From: Microbulbifer guangxiensis
GTDB lineage: Bacteria; Pseudomonadota; Gammaproteobacteria; Pseudomonadales; Cellvibrionaceae
Reading direction: 5' to 3'
Assembly (NCBI RefSeq): GCF_021729075.1
Contig: NZ_JAJSAQ010000005.1
Location: forward strand, 1 to 64,000
DNA length: 64,000 bases
The notes below the pieces were generated by a model. It made no database searches, had not been told where the DNA came from, and saw only the letters and a list, made by a program, of their open reading frames with translations. Of this stretch, positions 6,415 to 16,940 are shown piece by piece (positions within the stretch are counted from its first letter, which is position 1; every line of letters begins with the position of its first letter). Made by a program: the position numbers and the translations under genes.

Positions 6415-6664
6415 AAAAAGTTCTCACTAGATATGTGGGCTGTCGTGCAGTCACAAATGGATAACCAGCTCCACCAGATCATCCATCTGAGATTGGCCTG
6501 AGGTGTGCGGGTCGCGGTGCGACAGGCACTGGCCAATTCGGTCGGGCGTCGTTCGTTCGGTACACTTCCAGCGCCACAATGTGGGCCTTTATATGCCTAA
6601 CGGCTCGCCTTTTCAATCAATTTCTGTGCAAATAATCGCCGATTTCTTCGCCAATTGCCAATCA

Positions 6665-6682
6665 GGCACCGGCTGCGGTGCC
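6665..6682 (-). terminator. Stem-loop after rho, weak terminator candidate
   Basis: GGCACC/GGTGCC with a 6-base loop lies 17 bases beyond the rho stop, and CAATCA/TGATTG can extend the stem across a bulge. No T-run follows on the minus strand, so it is a weak candidate. Confidence 0.35.
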
Positions 6683-6698
6683 TTATCGTGATTGGGAA

Positions 6699-7958
6699 TT
6701 ATTTCCGTTTCATGGACAGGAAGAACTCGTCGTTGGTCTTGAAGTCCTTCAGGCGGTCGATCAGGAACTCGGTGGCCGCCAGGTCATCCATGTCGTGCAG
6801 CAGCTTGCGCAGGATCCACACCCGCTGCAGCTCGCCTTCCGGCATCAGCAGTTCCTCGCGGCGGGTACCGGAGCGGCGCACGTTGATGGCCGGGTAGACA
6901 CGCTTCTCGGCGATCTTGCGGTCCAGCTGCAGCTCCATGTTACCGGTGCCCTTGAACTCCTCGAAGATCACCTCGTCCATCTTGGAGCCGGTGTCCACCA
7001 GCGCGGTGGCGATGATGGAGAGGCTGCCGCCTTCCTCGATGTTACGGGCCGCACCAAAGAAGCGCTTCGGGCGCTCCAGGGCATGGGCATCCACACCACC
7101 GGTCAGCACCTTGCCGGAGGACGGCACCGTGGTGTTGTAGGCGCGGGCCAGGCGGGTGATGGAATCCAGCAGGATCACCACGTCCTTCTTGTGCTCCACC
7201 AGGCGCTTGGCCTTCTCGATCACCATCTCGGCCACCTGCACGTGACGGGCCGGCGGCTCGTCGAAGGTGGAGGCGACCACTTCGCCGCGCACCGAGCGCT
7301 GCATCTCGGTCACTTCTTCCGGGCGCTCGTCGATCAGCAGGACGATCAGGTGGCACTCGGGGTTGTTGCGGGTAATGGCCTGGGCCATGTTCTGCAACAT
7401 GATGGTCTTACCGGCCTTGGGCGGTGCGACGATCAGCCCCCGCTGTCCCTTACCGATGGGCGCCACCAGGTCGATGATACGGCCGATCAGGTCCTCGGAG
7501 GATCCGTTGCCACATTCAAGCGTCAGGCGGTTGTTCGGGAAGAGCGGGGTGAGGTTTTCGAAGAGGATCTTGTTGCGGGCGTTTTCCGGCTTGTCGAAGT
7601 TGATCTCGCTGACCTTCAGCAGTGCGAAGTAGCGCTCACCCTCTTTCGGGGGGCGGATCTTGCCGGCAATGGAGTCGCCCGTGCGCAGGTTGAAGCGACG
7701 GATCTGACTCGGGGAAACGTAGATATCATCCGGGCCCGCCAGGTAAGAAGAGTCGGCGGAGCGCAAAAAACCAAACCCGTCCTGCAGGATCTCCAGTACA
7801 CCCTCACCGTAGATGTCCTCACCGCTCTTCGCGTGGCGCTTGAGGATATTGAAGATGATGTCCTGCTTGCGCGAGCGGGCCAGGTTTTCCAGGCCCATGC
7901 CCTTGGCGATTTCAATCAGTTCTTCGATCGGTTTGGTTTTTAATTCGGAGAGATTCAT
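6699..7958 (-). CDS. rho: Transcription termination factor Rho
   Basis: The protein has 419 aa from ATG 7956-7958 ([18 protein letters not shown]), the same length and start as E. coli Rho. The N-terminal RNA-binding half includes [17 protein letters not shown], and the ATPase half has APPKAGKT (Walker A, about residues 178-185), LLIDERPEE and [14 protein letters not shown]. Rho is a hexameric RNA helicase that ends transcription. The frame stays open 33 codons upstream to an ATG at 8055-8057, giving an Asn/Ser/Pro-rich extension; neither start has a strong ribosome-binding site. I prefer the internal start on family length. trxA lies upstream on the same strand, as in many gammaproteobacteria. 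Confidence 0.95.
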   Translation of the reverse strand: MNLSELKTKPIEELIEIAKGMGLENLARSRKQDIIFNILKRHAKSGEDIYGEGVLEILQDGFGFLRSADSSYLAGPDDIYVSPSQIRRFNLRTGDSIAGKIRPPKEGERYFALLKVSEINFDKPENARNKILFENLTPLFPNNRLTLECGNGSSEDLIGRIIDLVAPIGKGQRGLIVAPPKAGKTIMLQNMAQAITRNNPECHLIVLLIDERPEEVTEMQRSVRGEVVASTFDEPPARHVQVAEMVIEKAKRLVEHKKDVVILLDSITRLARAYNTTVPSSGKVLTGGVDAHALERPKRFFGAARNIEEGGSLSIIATALVDTGSKMDEVIFEEFKGTGNMELQLDRKIAEKRVYPAINVRRSGTRREELLMPEGELQRVWILRKLLHDMDDLAATEFLIDRLKDFKTNDEFFLSMKRK

Positions 7959-8335
7959 ACCAATTGCTTTATTAAGGTTTCTGTTTGCATTTGGCGCGGA
8001 CGCGCCGGAATTGTTCGGGGAGGGGTTTGAAGTTCGAAATTGCTCAACTTTGCCCATGGACGGAGCGCCCTTTCATGCCTGTCCGGAATCGCGATAGCTC
8101 AGGGGAACTCATGAAACTGCCTAAACTGGCCGGTCGGCCGCGCAGTTACGTTCTGGATAAGTTCAACTCGAGGAGTTAACGCGCCGGGGATGGTCTACGA
8201 CCGTGCGGAGGGGCGACTTCGTTCAGCTCGGCCAGGAATCGTTCTCGACTCGTCTGAGTGGTTTCAGATTATTAGCCAGTATAACGGCAGTTCGCCATCC
8301 TGCAAGAGAAAATGCCCCGCAGGATGGCGCCGGGC
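7959..8335. promoter_or_regulatory. Rho leader region between trxA and rho
   Basis: This 377-base space has no credible gene. It holds a perfect 10-bp stem GCCATCCTGC/GCAGGATGGC (8294-8328) close behind trxA, without a T-run on the minus strand, and then the rho upstream region. In E. coli rho is preceded by a leader in which Rho ends its own transcription; the length and position here fit such a leader, but no specific site is seen. Confidence 0.4.
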
Positions 8336-8665
8336 TTACAGCTGGCTGTCGATGAATTCAGTCAGCTGGGCGCGGGACAGGGCACCCACCTTTGTGCCTT
8401 CCACGTTGCCGCCCTTGAACAGCAGCAGGGTGGGGATACCGCGGACATTGTACTTGGCCGGGGACTCCTTGTTGGCATCCACATCGACCTTGACGATCTT
8501 CAGCTTCTCGCCGTAGTGGCCAGCCAGGTCTTCCAGGACCGGAGCAATCATCTTGCACGGGCCGCACCACTGTGCCCAGAAATCCACCAGTACCGGGCCG
8601 TCAGCCTTCAGTACCTCGGCCTCGAAGTCGGCGTCAGTCACGTTGACGATTGCGTGCTCGCTCAT
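8336..8665 (-). CDS. trxA: Thioredoxin 1
   Basis: The protein has 109 aa, the standard size, with the redox motif WCGPCK at residues 33-38 (Cys34, Cys37), FWAQ before it and the cis-proline segment GIPTLLLF. It reduces disulfides in cytoplasmic proteins. It starts at ATG 8663-8665 with AGGAAAG upstream. The gene is upstream of rho on the same strand, the usual arrangement. Confidence 0.97.
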   Translation of the reverse strand: MSEHAIVNVTDADFEAEVLKADGPVLVDFWAQWCGPCKMIAPVLEDLAGHYGEKLKIVKVDVDANKESPAKYNVRGIPTLLLFKGGNVEGTKVGALSRAQLTEFIDSQL

Positions 8666-8815
8666 ATCACTTTCCTGTTTTCTTGGTTACTTGGTGCGGT
8701 CAGCCCCGCGGGCAGGTCGGCACATGATAAGTAGAGCCCCCACCCGTCGCAAGGCGCCGGTTGCCCTGTAGGTGGGGCCGGGAGACGGGCTTTCAAGGTC
8801 GCCGGCCCCCGCCAC

Positions 8816-9994
8816 TCAGGGTTGCTCGAGAAATCGCTGCAATATCTCGTCAAGATAGTCGAAGCCGAAAGCGGAGGCCGCGATGCGCTCGTCCAGAGGC
8901 TCCACCAGTTCCAGCTGTTCCAGTACCCCCCACTGCCTGGCCAGGGACGACAGCGGCAGGCCAGTGTGGCGTGAGAATACGTCCACCGGTACGCCGCGGA
9001 CCAGTCGCAGGGCATTCATGAGGAATTCCAGCGGCAGCTCCTCGCGGGCCACCGGCTCGACCGGCGGTGCAGTCAGCAGCCCGCCTTCACCGGCAGCAAG
9101 GTAATGGCGCGGCGTGCGGGTGCGGCGGGTACGGAGCACCTGTCCCTCACCGGGCAGGGTGACCTTGCCGTGAGCCCCGGCCCCGATGCCGAGATAGTCG
9201 CCGAAGGACCAGTAGTTGATGTTGTGGCGCGCCTCCCGCCCGGCCTGCCCGTAGGCGGACACCTCATAGCGCTGGTAACCGTGGCGGGCCAGATAGTCTC
9301 GCCCCGCCCCCTGCATGGAGACGATATGAGCGGGTCCGGGCACCACGGGCGGGGCGCTGTAGAAGGCGGTATTGGGCTCGATGGTGAGCTGGTACCAGGA
9401 GATGTGCTCCGGGCCCAGGGTCACCGCGCGCTGCAGGTCCTCCAACGCCTCCTCTTCCGTCTGCTGCGGCAGGCCGTGCATCAGGTCCAGGTTGATATTG
9501 TCGAAACCGGCTCGCCGGGCCATGTCCAACGCCCCGGCGGCTTCATCACCGGAGTGAATCCGCCCCAGGTTGTCGAGCTGCTGCGCATCGAAGCTCTGCA
9601 CCCCGATGGAAAGCCGGTTGACCCCGGCAGCGCGGTAGCCGGCAAATTTCTGCTGCTCAAAGGTGCCCGGGTTGGCCTCGAGGGTGATTTCGATGTCCGG
9701 CGCAAAGCCCACCAGCTCGTCCGCCGCCTGCAGGATTGCACCGATGGCACTGGCGGAGAACAGGCTCGGGGTGCCGCCACCAAAGAAGATCGACGTCAGC
9801 CGGCGCCCCTGCGCCCAGGCCCGCTGGCTCTGCAGGTCGCGCCGCAACTGGGCAACGTATTCCGCCTCGGGCAGGGTTTCCCCGGCCGCATGGGAATTGA
9901 AGTCGCAGTAGGGGCATTTGCGCACACACCAGGGAATGTGCACGTAGAGGCTCAGGGGCGGCAGTGCCAGCCCCGTGCTGTTGCTGTCAGCCAA
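8816..9994 (-). CDS. hemW: HemW, radical SAM heme chaperone
   Basis: The protein has 392 aa with the cluster-binding motif CVRKCPYC (Cys23, Cys27, Cys30) and FFGGGTPSL. HemW proteins resemble the oxygen-independent coproporphyrinogen oxidase HemN; E. coli HemN has CxxxCxxC followed by another Cys, which is absent here (CDFNSH follows), as in the HemW group that binds and transfers heme. The start is a TTG at 9992-9994 overlapping the rdgB end by 8 bases, which implies translational coupling. It is last in the metX-metW-DUF4426-rdgB-hemW order. Confidence 0.92.
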   Translation of the reverse strand: MADSNSTGLALPPLSLYVHIPWCVRKCPYCDFNSHAAGETLPEAEYVAQLRRDLQSQRAWAQGRRLTSIFFGGGTPSLFSASAIGAILQAADELVGFAPDIEITLEANPGTFEQQKFAGYRAAGVNRLSIGVQSFDAQQLDNLGRIHSGDEAAGALDMARRAGFDNINLDLMHGLPQQTEEEALEDLQRAVTLGPEHISWYQLTIEPNTAFYSAPPVVPGPAHIVSMQGAGRDYLARHGYQRYEVSAYGQAGREARHNINYWSFGDYLGIGAGAHGKVTLPGEGQVLRTRRTRTPRHYLAAGEGGLLTAPPVEPVAREELPLEFLMNALRLVRGVPVDVFSRHTGLPLSSLARQWGVLEQLELVEPLDERIAASAFGFDYLDEILQRFLEQP

Positions 9995-10604
9995 GGGCGC
10001 CCTCGCTCCCCATAGATTCCTGCCAGAGGTCCCGGAAGTGTTCCACCGCCTGGCCGCGATGGCTGATGCGGTTTTTCACTTCCCGGGACAGCTGGGCCGA
10101 GGTCTTGCCCTCGGACTCGACAAAAAACAGCGGATCGTAGCCGAAACCGCCCTCCCCGGCCGGCTCGCGCAATATGCGACCGCGCCAGCGGGCACTGCAG
10201 ACCAGTGGCACCGGGTCATCGTGGCGACGCACGAAGGCCAGCGCACAGTGAAAGCTGGCCCCGCGCCGCCCATCGGGAGTATCCGCCAGCGCCTCGAGGA
10301 GTTTGCGGTTGTTCTCCGCGTCCGTGGCCCCGGTGCCGGCATAACGTGCGGAGTAAATCCCCGGCGCACCGTGCAGGGCGTCCACTGCCAGCCCGGAGTC
10401 ATCCGCCAGCGCCGGCAGCCCGCTCAGGCGGCTGGCGTGACGCGCCTTGATGAGGGCATTTTCGATAAAGCTGAGGCCGGTCTCGTCGGCATCCGGGATG
10501 TCGAAGTCCGACTGCGGCACCACCTCGATCTGCCAGCTGGCGAACAGCTGGGAGAACTCCCGTAATTTGCCGGCGTTACCGCTGGCGAGCACGATTTTTT
10601 CCAA
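9987..10604 (-). CDS. rdgB: RdgB, XTP/dITP diphosphatase
   Basis: The protein has 205 aa of the Ham1/RdgB family: [13 protein letters not shown] at the N-terminus, [24 protein letters not shown] in the centre and [10 protein letters not shown] later. It removes non-canonical purine triphosphates (XTP, ITP, dITP) from the nucleotide pool. The start is a TTG at 10602-10604 with GGGGAG upstream. A terminator at 10641-10666 separates it from the DUF4426 gene, so it probably has its own promoter or depends on read-through. Confidence 0.95.
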   Translation of the reverse strand: MEKIVLASGNAGKLREFSQLFASWQIEVVPQSDFDIPDADETGLSFIENALIKARHASRLSGLPALADDSGLAVDALHGAPGIYSARYAGTGATDAENNRKLLEALADTPDGRRGASFHCALAFVRRHDDPVPLVCSARWRGRILREPAGEGGFGYDPLFFVESEGKTSAQLSREVKNRISHRGQAVEHFRDLWQESMGSEGALG

Positions 10605-10640
10605 ACTCTTCTCCCCACTCGGCCCCTTTCAGGCCACAAA

Positions 10641-10666
10641 CAAAAAACGAGCGCGGAGCGCTCGCT
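10641..10666 (-). terminator. Rho-independent terminator after the DUF4426 gene
   Basis: CGAGCGC/GCGCTCG (10648-10664) with a 3-base loop forms a perfect 7-bp GC-rich stem, followed on the minus strand by six Ts. This is a textbook intrinsic terminator for the gene ending at 10686. Confidence 0.9.
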
Positions 10667-10685
10667 TTCATCGCCAAGGGCAGGC

Positions 10686-11138
10686 TTACAATTTGTCGAG
10701 CTGACGGCGGAATGTCAGTTGCTCGGTGCGGCCATTTGGCAGCTTGACGTCGACCTTGAAGGTGAGCACCTCCTCATCCTCAAACCGCAACGGCGCCAGA
10801 TAATACACCGCCGGCCCCTCGCGGATCTCCATAAACTCAAGCGGCCGCGATTGCTGGATCAGGTTTGTCGCAGAGCCACCCACTTCACTGGCGAGGCCGT
10901 GCTTGCCGGCCTCTTTCTCCACTACCGATACGTTCACATAGGCCCGGTCATCGGCCCGCACCAGTTTGTACTGCTGCGCAATTTCCGGCTTGATGAAGCT
11001 GCTGTTGAACACCGAGTAGATGACCCGGTAATCGCCAAAATCTTCATGGCTCTTGATGATCTTGGCTTCCTGCGCGGCAGCACTGACCGCCCACAGAAGC
11101 AATGTGGCCGCGGCCACAGCTGTCCAAATGCGTTTCAC
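10686..11138 (-). CDS. DUF4426 periplasmic protein
   Basis: The product is 150 aa from GTG 11136-11138, chosen because AGGAGGTGA lies right before it; the ATG further up would add 11 residues. A signal peptide (about residues 1-23, ending AVSAAAQ) is followed by a small beta-rich domain with FGDYRVIYSVFNSSFI and a closing LPNGRTEQLTFRRQLDKL. This is the DUF4426 family, which sits next to metW in many gammaproteobacteria. Its function is unknown. A strong terminator follows. Confidence 0.88.
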   Translation of the reverse strand: MKRIWTAVAAATLLLWAVSAAAQEAKIIKSHEDFGDYRVIYSVFNSSFIKPEIAQQYKLVRADDRAYVNVSVVEKEAGKHGLASEVGGSATNLIQQSRPLEFMEIREGPAVYYLAPLRFEDEEVLTFKVDVKLPNGRTEQLTFRRQLDKL

Positions 11139-11212
11139 GGTGTCACCTCCTGTTGTTGTGGATTCCCTCACCCGGGGGCCGTCGGACGCCGTGGCGCCCG
11201 TATTCCTTCAGT

Positions 11213-11803
11213 TTAGCGAGTGAGATGGTAGATCGCCGTCTCACCAAAAAGATTGGGTAAAAAATCCTTCATCGCCACGCCAATGGCGGTTTCCGAGACG
11301 ACCTGACGGTGCAGGATAGTCCAGCCGCGCTCCCGGCAGAGCAGGTCAAAGTCTCTGAAAGTACAAAAGTGAATATTGGGCGTGTCGTACCACTCGTATG
11401 GTAATAAATCGGAAACCGGCATCCGGCCCGAAACGGCCAGGTGCCATCGCGCCCGCCACTGACCAAAATTGGGGAAGGTGATGATGCATTCGCGCCCGAC
11501 CCGCAGCATCTCCTGCACCACCAGGTGCGGCTGGCGCAGGGTCTGCAGTGCCTGGGTCATCACCACTGTATCGAAACTGTCGTCGGCAAAGTTGCCCAGG
11601 CCCGCATCCAGGTTCTGCTCGACGACATTGACCCCGCGGGCGACACAGCGCTCGATCTGTTCCGGGTCGATTTCCAGGCCGTACCCGCTGACCTGCTTGT
11701 TGCGCCCGAGCTGCTCGAGCAGCATGCCGTCGCCACAGCCCAGGTCGAGCACCCGGCTCTTCGGCGAGATCCAGTTCTGGATTACATCCAGGTCGACCCG
11801 CAT
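11213..11803 (-). CDS. metW: MetW, methionine biosynthesis protein
   Basis: The protein has 196 aa from ATG 11801-11803, which overlaps the metX stop by one base (TGATG); the frame is open 8 codons further. It has the Rossmann methyltransferase motif VLDLGCGDG (about residues 18-26) and FPNFGQWRARW. MetW is required with MetX for homoserine acylation in bacteria that carry the pair; its methyltransferase activity is not established. The overlap with metX indicates coupled translation. Confidence 0.94.
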   Translation of the reverse strand: MRVDLDVIQNWISPKSRVLDLGCGDGMLLEQLGRNKQVSGYGLEIDPEQIERCVARGVNVVEQNLDAGLGNFADDSFDTVVMTQALQTLRQPHLVVQEMLRVGRECIITFPNFGQWRARWHLAVSGRMPVSDLLPYEWYDTPNIHFCTFRDFDLLCRERGWTILHRQVVSETAIGVAMKDFLPNLFGETAIYHLTR

Positions 11804-13098
11804 CACGGCGCCACCCCCGCTGTGCACTCGGCAGCCACCCGTTTCATATAGGCATCGAACACACGACGGTAGCGATTGTTCGGCAACAGGAAGGCATCGT
11901 GGCCCATGGAGGACTCGATCTCTGCATAGGACACCGGCAGGTTCGCATGCATCAGCGCATCGGCGATCTCCCGCGAGCGCTCCGGTGCAAAGCGCCAGTC
12001 GGAAGTAAAGGAGATCAGCATAAAGCGGCAGCAGGCGTGAGAGAAAGCGGCCACCGGGTCGTCGCCGTATTCCCGCGCCAGATCGAAGTAGTCCAGCGCC
12101 CGCGTCATGAGGATGTAGGTATTGGGGTCGAAACTGCCGGAGAAACTGTCACCTTGGTGGCGCAGGTAGCTCTGAACCTGGAATTCCACTTCTTCCTCGA
12201 CACCGCGCTCGAATGTTCCTGAGCGCAGCTCGCGGCCAAATTTCTTGCCCAGTCCATCGTCGGACAGGTAGGTGATGTGGCCGATCATCCGGGCCACCGC
12301 CAGCCCCCGGCGGGGCAGCCTGCCCTTGTCCAGATAGCGACCATCACAGAAATCCGGATCCGAGGTTATGGCCTGGCGGGCGGTTTCATTGAAAGCGATG
12401 TTCTGGGCCGACAATTTCATTGCCGAGGCGATGACCACGCAGTGACGCAAACGGTCGGGGTACTCCAGAGACCAGCGCATGGCCTGCATGCCACCGAGAC
12501 TGCCGCCGATCACCGCCGCCCACTGCTCGATACCGAGCAAGTCGGCGAGGCGCGCCTGGCTGTGCACCCAGTCGCGCACCCGCAACCTGGGAAAATCGGG
12601 GCCCCAGGGGCCGCCGGTGTCCGGATTGATCGAAGCCGGACCGGTGGAGCCATGGCATCCACCGAGATTATTGAGAGAGACGACAAAAAAGCGGTCGGTA
12701 TCGATCGGCTTGCCCGGCCCGATATAGTTGTCCCACCAGCCCGGGCGCTTGTCATCCTCACTGTGATAACCGGCCGCATGGTGGTGTCCCGACAACGCGT
12801 GGCAGATCAGCACCGCGTTGCTGCGGTCCGCATTCAGGGAACCGTAGGTCTCGTACACCAGGGTGTACTCATTGAGCGTGCGCCCACAGGCGAGCTCCAG
12901 CGGTTCGCGAAAGGTGTGCTGCCGGGGCACGACGATGCCGACGGAGCCGTGCTCTCGGCTGACGTCAGGTTGTCCGGCAGGGACTGAAAGTTTTTCCGTG
13001 GACAAGGTAATACCGGCTTCCGGTGCAGACACAGTTATTTGCTGGGAGACCGGCAAGTTTACGGGAGCGCCGCGACCAAAGACAAATGGCAGCGGCAC
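11803..13098 (-). CDS. metX: MetX, homoserine O-acyltransferase
   Basis: The frame of 431 aa holds an alpha/beta-hydrolase with the nucleophile motif GGSLGGM (Ser200 in this numbering), [14 protein letters not shown], and a final SMGHDAFLL with the catalytic His. It acylates homoserine (acetyl or succinyl; the substrate cannot be told by eye) in methionine synthesis. The family usually starts near [12 protein letters not shown], about 55 residues into this frame; the GTG at 13096-13098 has no ribosome-binding site, so the true start may be downstream. metW follows with a one-base overlap. Confidence 0.92.
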   Translation of the reverse strand: MPLPFVFGRGAPVNLPVSQQITVSAPEAGITLSTEKLSVPAGQPDVSREHGSVGIVVPRQHTFREPLELACGRTLNEYTLVYETYGSLNADRSNAVLICHALSGHHHAAGYHSEDDKRPGWWDNYIGPGKPIDTDRFFVVSLNNLGGCHGSTGPASINPDTGGPWGPDFPRLRVRDWVHSQARLADLLGIEQWAAVIGGSLGGMQAMRWSLEYPDRLRHCVVIASAMKLSAQNIAFNETARQAITSDPDFCDGRYLDKGRLPRRGLAVARMIGHITYLSDDGLGKKFGRELRSGTFERGVEEEVEFQVQSYLRHQGDSFSGSFDPNTYILMTRALDYFDLAREYGDDPVAAFSHACCRFMLISFTSDWRFAPERSREIADALMHANLPVSYAEIESSMGHDAFLLPNNRYRRVFDAYMKRVAAECTAGVAP

Positions 13099-13147
13099 AG
13101 GAGAAGTAAGAAGAATATTTCGTTGGCGGCCCCGGCACGGGGCCGGC

Positions 13148-15115
13148 TCAACCGGCCACCGGAGCCTTCAGCGGCGTCACGTTGTCCCGTCGCGGTGCGG
13201 GAGCCATTGGCTGTGGCGCCGGGGCATTGCGCTTCAGCAACTCCTCCAGTGAGGCGAGCGCACTGTCATTGCGCAGGATTTCCTCCTCCAGCGCGCGCAG
13301 ATCGGTGCGCTTGCTCTGGGTTTTCTGCTTCAGCTCCGTGAGCTTGATCAGGTGCCGGTTCAGCAGGTGCTTCTGGTACTGCACGTGCTGCTTCAGCGGC
13401 TCGAGGGCCTGCTCCAGCCAACCGTCGGCCGCCGAGATCAGCTGGCTGTAAAGCCGCCCCACTTCGCTGGCCAGGGTGGCCATGAAGCGCTCGGTCAGGC
13501 GATTGCGCCGCGCCAGTAACAGTTGCGGCGAGCGCCGCAGCTGGGCCGCCTGGCGGTGCAGGCCGCGCAGGCTGAGCCGGAAAGTGGAGATGCTGAAATG
13601 CTGTTCACTGGAATCCAGGTTCCGCAACGACGAGCGCTCGAAGATGGCATCCACCAACCGGTTGGCCGAGTCCACTTCCCGCTCCATATTGGCGAGCTGG
13701 TGATCCACCCCCTCCATAAAGGCATCGATGGCACGGGCCAGGCCCAGCGGCGTCCAGCGTTCGTTGAGGGCGCGGCTGGTGTCGTCGATCAGGGTCTGTA
13801 GCTGCTGGCTGGATACCGGGGCCAGCAGGGATGCCCGCTGGCGAGCCAGCATGCGGTGGCTGGATTTCAGCGTCAGCAATTCCTGGTGGCAGATCTTGTG
13901 CTGTTGTTTGACAGTCTGCTGCAGCTGGGCCAGCTCGTCGAGCTGTTCCGTGCTGGTGCCGGCGCGGCGCTGCAGGTGCTCCAGCGCCGCCTGTCCGCTG
14001 TTGAGGCGGCGCTTGAGCAGGTCGCGGGTATCCGCCATCAACGTCAGCGCCTGGTGCAGGCAGCGGTGCTCGGCCACTTTTTGCCGGTGCTCCATCAGCC
14101 GCTGCACCAGCAGTTTCTCGAATTCGGCAAAATGGCTCTGCTCCAGCAGCGCCTGGTCCTGCTGCTGGCGGGCGAGCAGCGCTTTCTTCGCGGACACGCC
14201 CACCACACTTTCCTGCGGCAACTCCAGCAGTTTGCTCACCTGGGCGCGCATGCGCCGCAGCAGCAGTTCCGGATCCTCATCGGGATCGTCCCACATGGCG
14301 TCGATCTTGTTGAGCAGCGCCATGACGGCGGTACCACGGTGCTGACGCAGGGGCACCAGATGGGTTTCCCACATATTCAGGTCGGTACCACTGACACCGG
14401 CATCCGCCGCCAACAGGAAGGCAACGGCCTGGGCCCCCGGCAGGGTGCTGAGGGTCAGTTCCGGCTCGTTGCCCAGGGCGTTGAGCCCGGGGGTATCGAT
14501 GATGCGCAGCCCCTGCGCCAGCAGCGGGTGCGGCAGGCAGATCAGCGCATAGCGCCACACCGGGATTTCCACCAGCGAGCCCTTGCTGTCCAGATGGCGG
14601 CGATCGAAGCCCAGCCGCGCGGCTTCCTCCGGCGCCACGGACTTGCTGGCAGCGACTTTCATCAAGGCCTCGCGGGTGGCCTCGGCATCGTTGGCGTCAA
14701 ACTCGTGATTAACCCACTTCTGCGGGATACGCCGGAAACTTTCCAGGCTGGTGTTGGTGGCGAGGGTTTCGATCGGCAGTAACCGCAGGCTGGCCTGCGC
14801 CCCACCGTCGCTGAAGATCTCTGTCGGACACATGGTGGTCCGCCCCGGACGGGACGGCAGCAGGCGCTTGCCGTACGTGTGCGACAGCAGTGCATTGATC
14901 AGCTCGGTCTTGCCGCGGGAGAACTCCCCGACCAGGGCCAGGGTGAACTGGTCCTCCGCCAGCAGGGAACGGGCCTGCTGCACCACCTGCCGGGCGCCGG
15001 CAGAGTTGGGGAAGTGCTGGGTCAGCCACTGGTTGAAGGCGGCGAACTGGCTGTCCAGGCCTTTTTTCCAGCGGTCATAATCGGCGATGTGCTGGCGCAA
15101 GAGGGCGTCTTCCAT
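13148..15115 (-). CDS. Dynamin-like GTPase
   Basis: The protein has 655 aa. The N-terminal GTPase domain has G1 GEFSRGKT (residues 63-70), G3 DTPG (207-210) and G4 NKID (269-272). The rest is largely helical with heptad-like Leu/Gln-rich stretches (about 380-440 and 590-640), as in the stalk of bacterial dynamin-like proteins. A C-terminal hydrophobic paddle is not obvious. Such GTPases bind or remodel membranes, but individual roles vary. The last 25 residues are Pro/Ala-rich. The gene lies between yggT and metX, which are adjacent in the usual Pseudomonas-type order. Confidence 0.88.
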   Translation of the reverse strand: MEDALLRQHIADYDRWKKGLDSQFAAFNQWLTQHFPNSAGARQVVQQARSLLAEDQFTLALVGEFSRGKTELINALLSHTYGKRLLPSRPGRTTMCPTEIFSDGGAQASLRLLPIETLATNTSLESFRRIPQKWVNHEFDANDAEATREALMKVAASKSVAPEEAARLGFDRRHLDSKGSLVEIPVWRYALICLPHPLLAQGLRIIDTPGLNALGNEPELTLSTLPGAQAVAFLLAADAGVSGTDLNMWETHLVPLRQHRGTAVMALLNKIDAMWDDPDEDPELLLRRMRAQVSKLLELPQESVVGVSAKKALLARQQQDQALLEQSHFAEFEKLLVQRLMEHRQKVAEHRCLHQALTLMADTRDLLKRRLNSGQAALEHLQRRAGTSTEQLDELAQLQQTVKQQHKICHQELLTLKSSHRMLARQRASLLAPVSSQQLQTLIDDTSRALNERWTPLGLARAIDAFMEGVDHQLANMEREVDSANRLVDAIFERSSLRNLDSSEQHFSISTFRLSLRGLHRQAAQLRRSPQLLLARRNRLTERFMATLASEVGRLYSQLISAADGWLEQALEPLKQHVQYQKHLLNRHLIKLTELKQKTQSKRTDLRALEEEILRNDSALASLEELLKRNAPAPQPMAPAPRRDNVTPLKAPVAG

Positions 15116-15234
15116 GTAATTCTATTCTTGTTGTACTGCTTACTTGACGGAACCGGCTATTTTGGGTGAACGGCAGCCAGAAGAGAAGCGCCGGGCCAGC
15201 GGAATTGCGACCCGGTTTGCGGATCGGGCGCCGA

Positions 15235-15843
15235 TCAGAACCCGGGAATCCGCCAGAAAAGCCCGTAGACGAACGGGGGCATATTGGCCATCTGGGCGAA
15301 TCCCACCAGCAACTTGTCGGCAACCGTCAGCAGGATAAAGACGAAGATCGGGCTGATATCGATCACCCCCAGCGGCGGAATCAGCCGGCGCACCGGTGCG
15401 CAGAATGGCTCCAGCAGCTGGCGCAACAGCATCAGCGCCGGGTGGCCGCTCTGCGGGGCAATCCAGCTGAAGATGATGGAAATCAGCATGCCGACGAAAA
15501 CGATGGCAATGATGGTGCTGATGCACCCCAGCAGGGACCATAGCAGAGCGCTCAGCGGGTTGAGCAAGCCCCCTCCGGCCAGCAGGCCACAGGCCAGGAT
15601 CATCACCCACCCCACCAGGATGGCCAGCACCAATGAGGCCATGTCGAGGCCGAACAGGCCCGGAATCACCTTGCGCAGCGGCAACAACAGCGGATTGGTG
15701 ACTTTGACGATGCCCTGGGAAATCGGGTTGTAGAAGTCGGCCCGCGCCAGCTGCAGCAGGAAGCGCATCAGCACGGCAAAGAGATAGAGGATGCCAATAG
15801 TGGCGACAAGAAACACGCCGATATTGGTGAATGTGTTGGCCAT
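15235..15843 (-). CDS. YggT family membrane protein
   Basis: The protein has 202 aa with two YggT repeats: hydrophobic segments around residues 5-30, 65-95, 100-130 and 165-190, with NPLLLPLRKVIPG in the first half and the related APVRRLIPPLGVIDISPIFVF in the second. YggT proteins are inner-membrane proteins of unsettled function, reported to matter in osmotic stress and membrane-protein placement. It lies downstream of proC on the same strand, the standard order yggS-proC-yggT. Confidence 0.93.
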   Translation of the reverse strand: MANTFTNIGVFLVATIGILYLFAVLMRFLLQLARADFYNPISQGIVKVTNPLLLPLRKVIPGLFGLDMASLVLAILVGWVMILACGLLAGGGLLNPLSALLWSLLGCISTIIAIVFVGMLISIIFSWIAPQSGHPALMLLRQLLEPFCAPVRRLIPPLGVIDISPIFVFILLTVADKLLVGFAQMANMPPFVYGLFWRIPGF

Positions 15844-15924
15844 CTAGATTCCCTGCACAGTTCTCGCGATTGGTATTCGGCGCCCGCCAGTGCCAGCGCC
15901 ATTTATTCTCAAACAGGCTGGTAT

Positions 15925-16761
15925 TCAGTTATCCAGCTCGCGCGCCATCTCCGCCGCGCGGTCAGCGCAGTCGCGCATCGCCTGCTCCACCAGCTCTGGA
16001 AGCCCGCCACTCTGGAAGCGCTGTATCGCGCGCTCGGTAGTGCCGTTGGGCGACATCACGTTGCGCTTGAGCTGCGCCACGTCCACCTCGCTGGCCACCG
16101 CCAGTTTCGCCGCGCCCAGGGCGGTTTGCAAGGTGAGCCGCTCGGCATCGGCCCTGTCCATGCCGGCCTTTTCCGCTGCATCGATCATGGACTCCATGAA
16201 CTGGAAATAATACGCGGGCCCGGACCCGGACACGGCAATCACCTGGTCAATACCGGATTCCTCTTCGACCCAGATGGCGATACCGACCGCTTCAGCCATC
16301 TGCTCGGCGATCTGCCTCTGGTCTGCGGAGACACCCTCACCGGCAAACAGGCCGGTCACCCCGGTTCCTACCAGGGCCGGCGTGTTGGGCATGGCGCGCA
16401 CAATGGGCACCCCGGCACCGAGCCAGCGCTGGTAGGCCGCCAGCGGAATGCCCGCAGCGAGCGTGATCACCAGGGGGTTGCGATCACTTACCAACCCGGC
16501 GATCTGCGCGCAGAGCTCTTTCATCATCTGTGGCTTGACGGACAGCACCAGCACATCGGCTTCGGCCACCGCTGTGGCATTATCCGTGGTCACCTGCACA
16601 CCATGGCGCGCGGCGAAGTCAGCGAGCTTCTGCTCGTTGCGACCGGTGGCGACGATACGCCCGGCCGGATAGCCACTGGCCACCAACCCGCCGATCACGG
16701 CACCGGCCATATTGCCGGCCCCACCGATAAACACCATCTTCGGCTTTTCCGTCACTGTCAC
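15925..16761 (-). CDS. proC: Pyrroline-5-carboxylate reductase
   Basis: The product is 278 aa from GTG 16759-16761, with GGGGG six bases upstream; the frame extends 22 codons further but without support. The N-terminal NAD(P)-binding motif is FIGGAGNMAGAVIGG, and the C-terminal dimer domain has VSGSGPAYYFQFMESM and NVMSPNGTTERAI. It catalyses the last step of proline synthesis. It precedes yggT; yggS, its usual upstream neighbour, is displaced by the S9 peptidase gene. Confidence 0.96.
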   Translation of the reverse strand: MTVTEKPKMVFIGGAGNMAGAVIGGLVASGYPAGRIVATGRNEQKLADFAARHGVQVTTDNATAVAEADVLVLSVKPQMMKELCAQIAGLVSDRNPLVITLAAGIPLAAYQRWLGAGVPIVRAMPNTPALVGTGVTGLFAGEGVSADQRQIAEQMAEAVGIAIWVEEESGIDQVIAVSGSGPAYYFQFMESMIDAAEKAGMDRADAERLTLQTALGAAKLAVASEVDVAQLKRNVMSPNGTTERAIQRFQSGGLPELVEQAMRDCADRAAEMARELDN

Positions 16762-16940
16762 TGACTTCCCCCTTTTTATCGATTGAATGGCTTTCGCGGT
16801 GCAAATTATGGCCGCCGGTCCCGGCAAAAGAAAATCTGGCGCAATTCCCCCCCTTACGGCCTCGGTTCACCGCAGGCCGCTGACATCCCGCGGCGGGACT
16901 CTTAACATGGAGACGACAAAGACGATAACAAGGAAAAACC

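Noticed and set aside
9104-10015. Long plus-strand frames opposite hemW, rho, metX, phoD and the YcaO gene
   Set aside because: GC-rich coding sequence often leaves the opposite strand open; the translations are rich in His, Gln, Arg and Gly without domain patterns.
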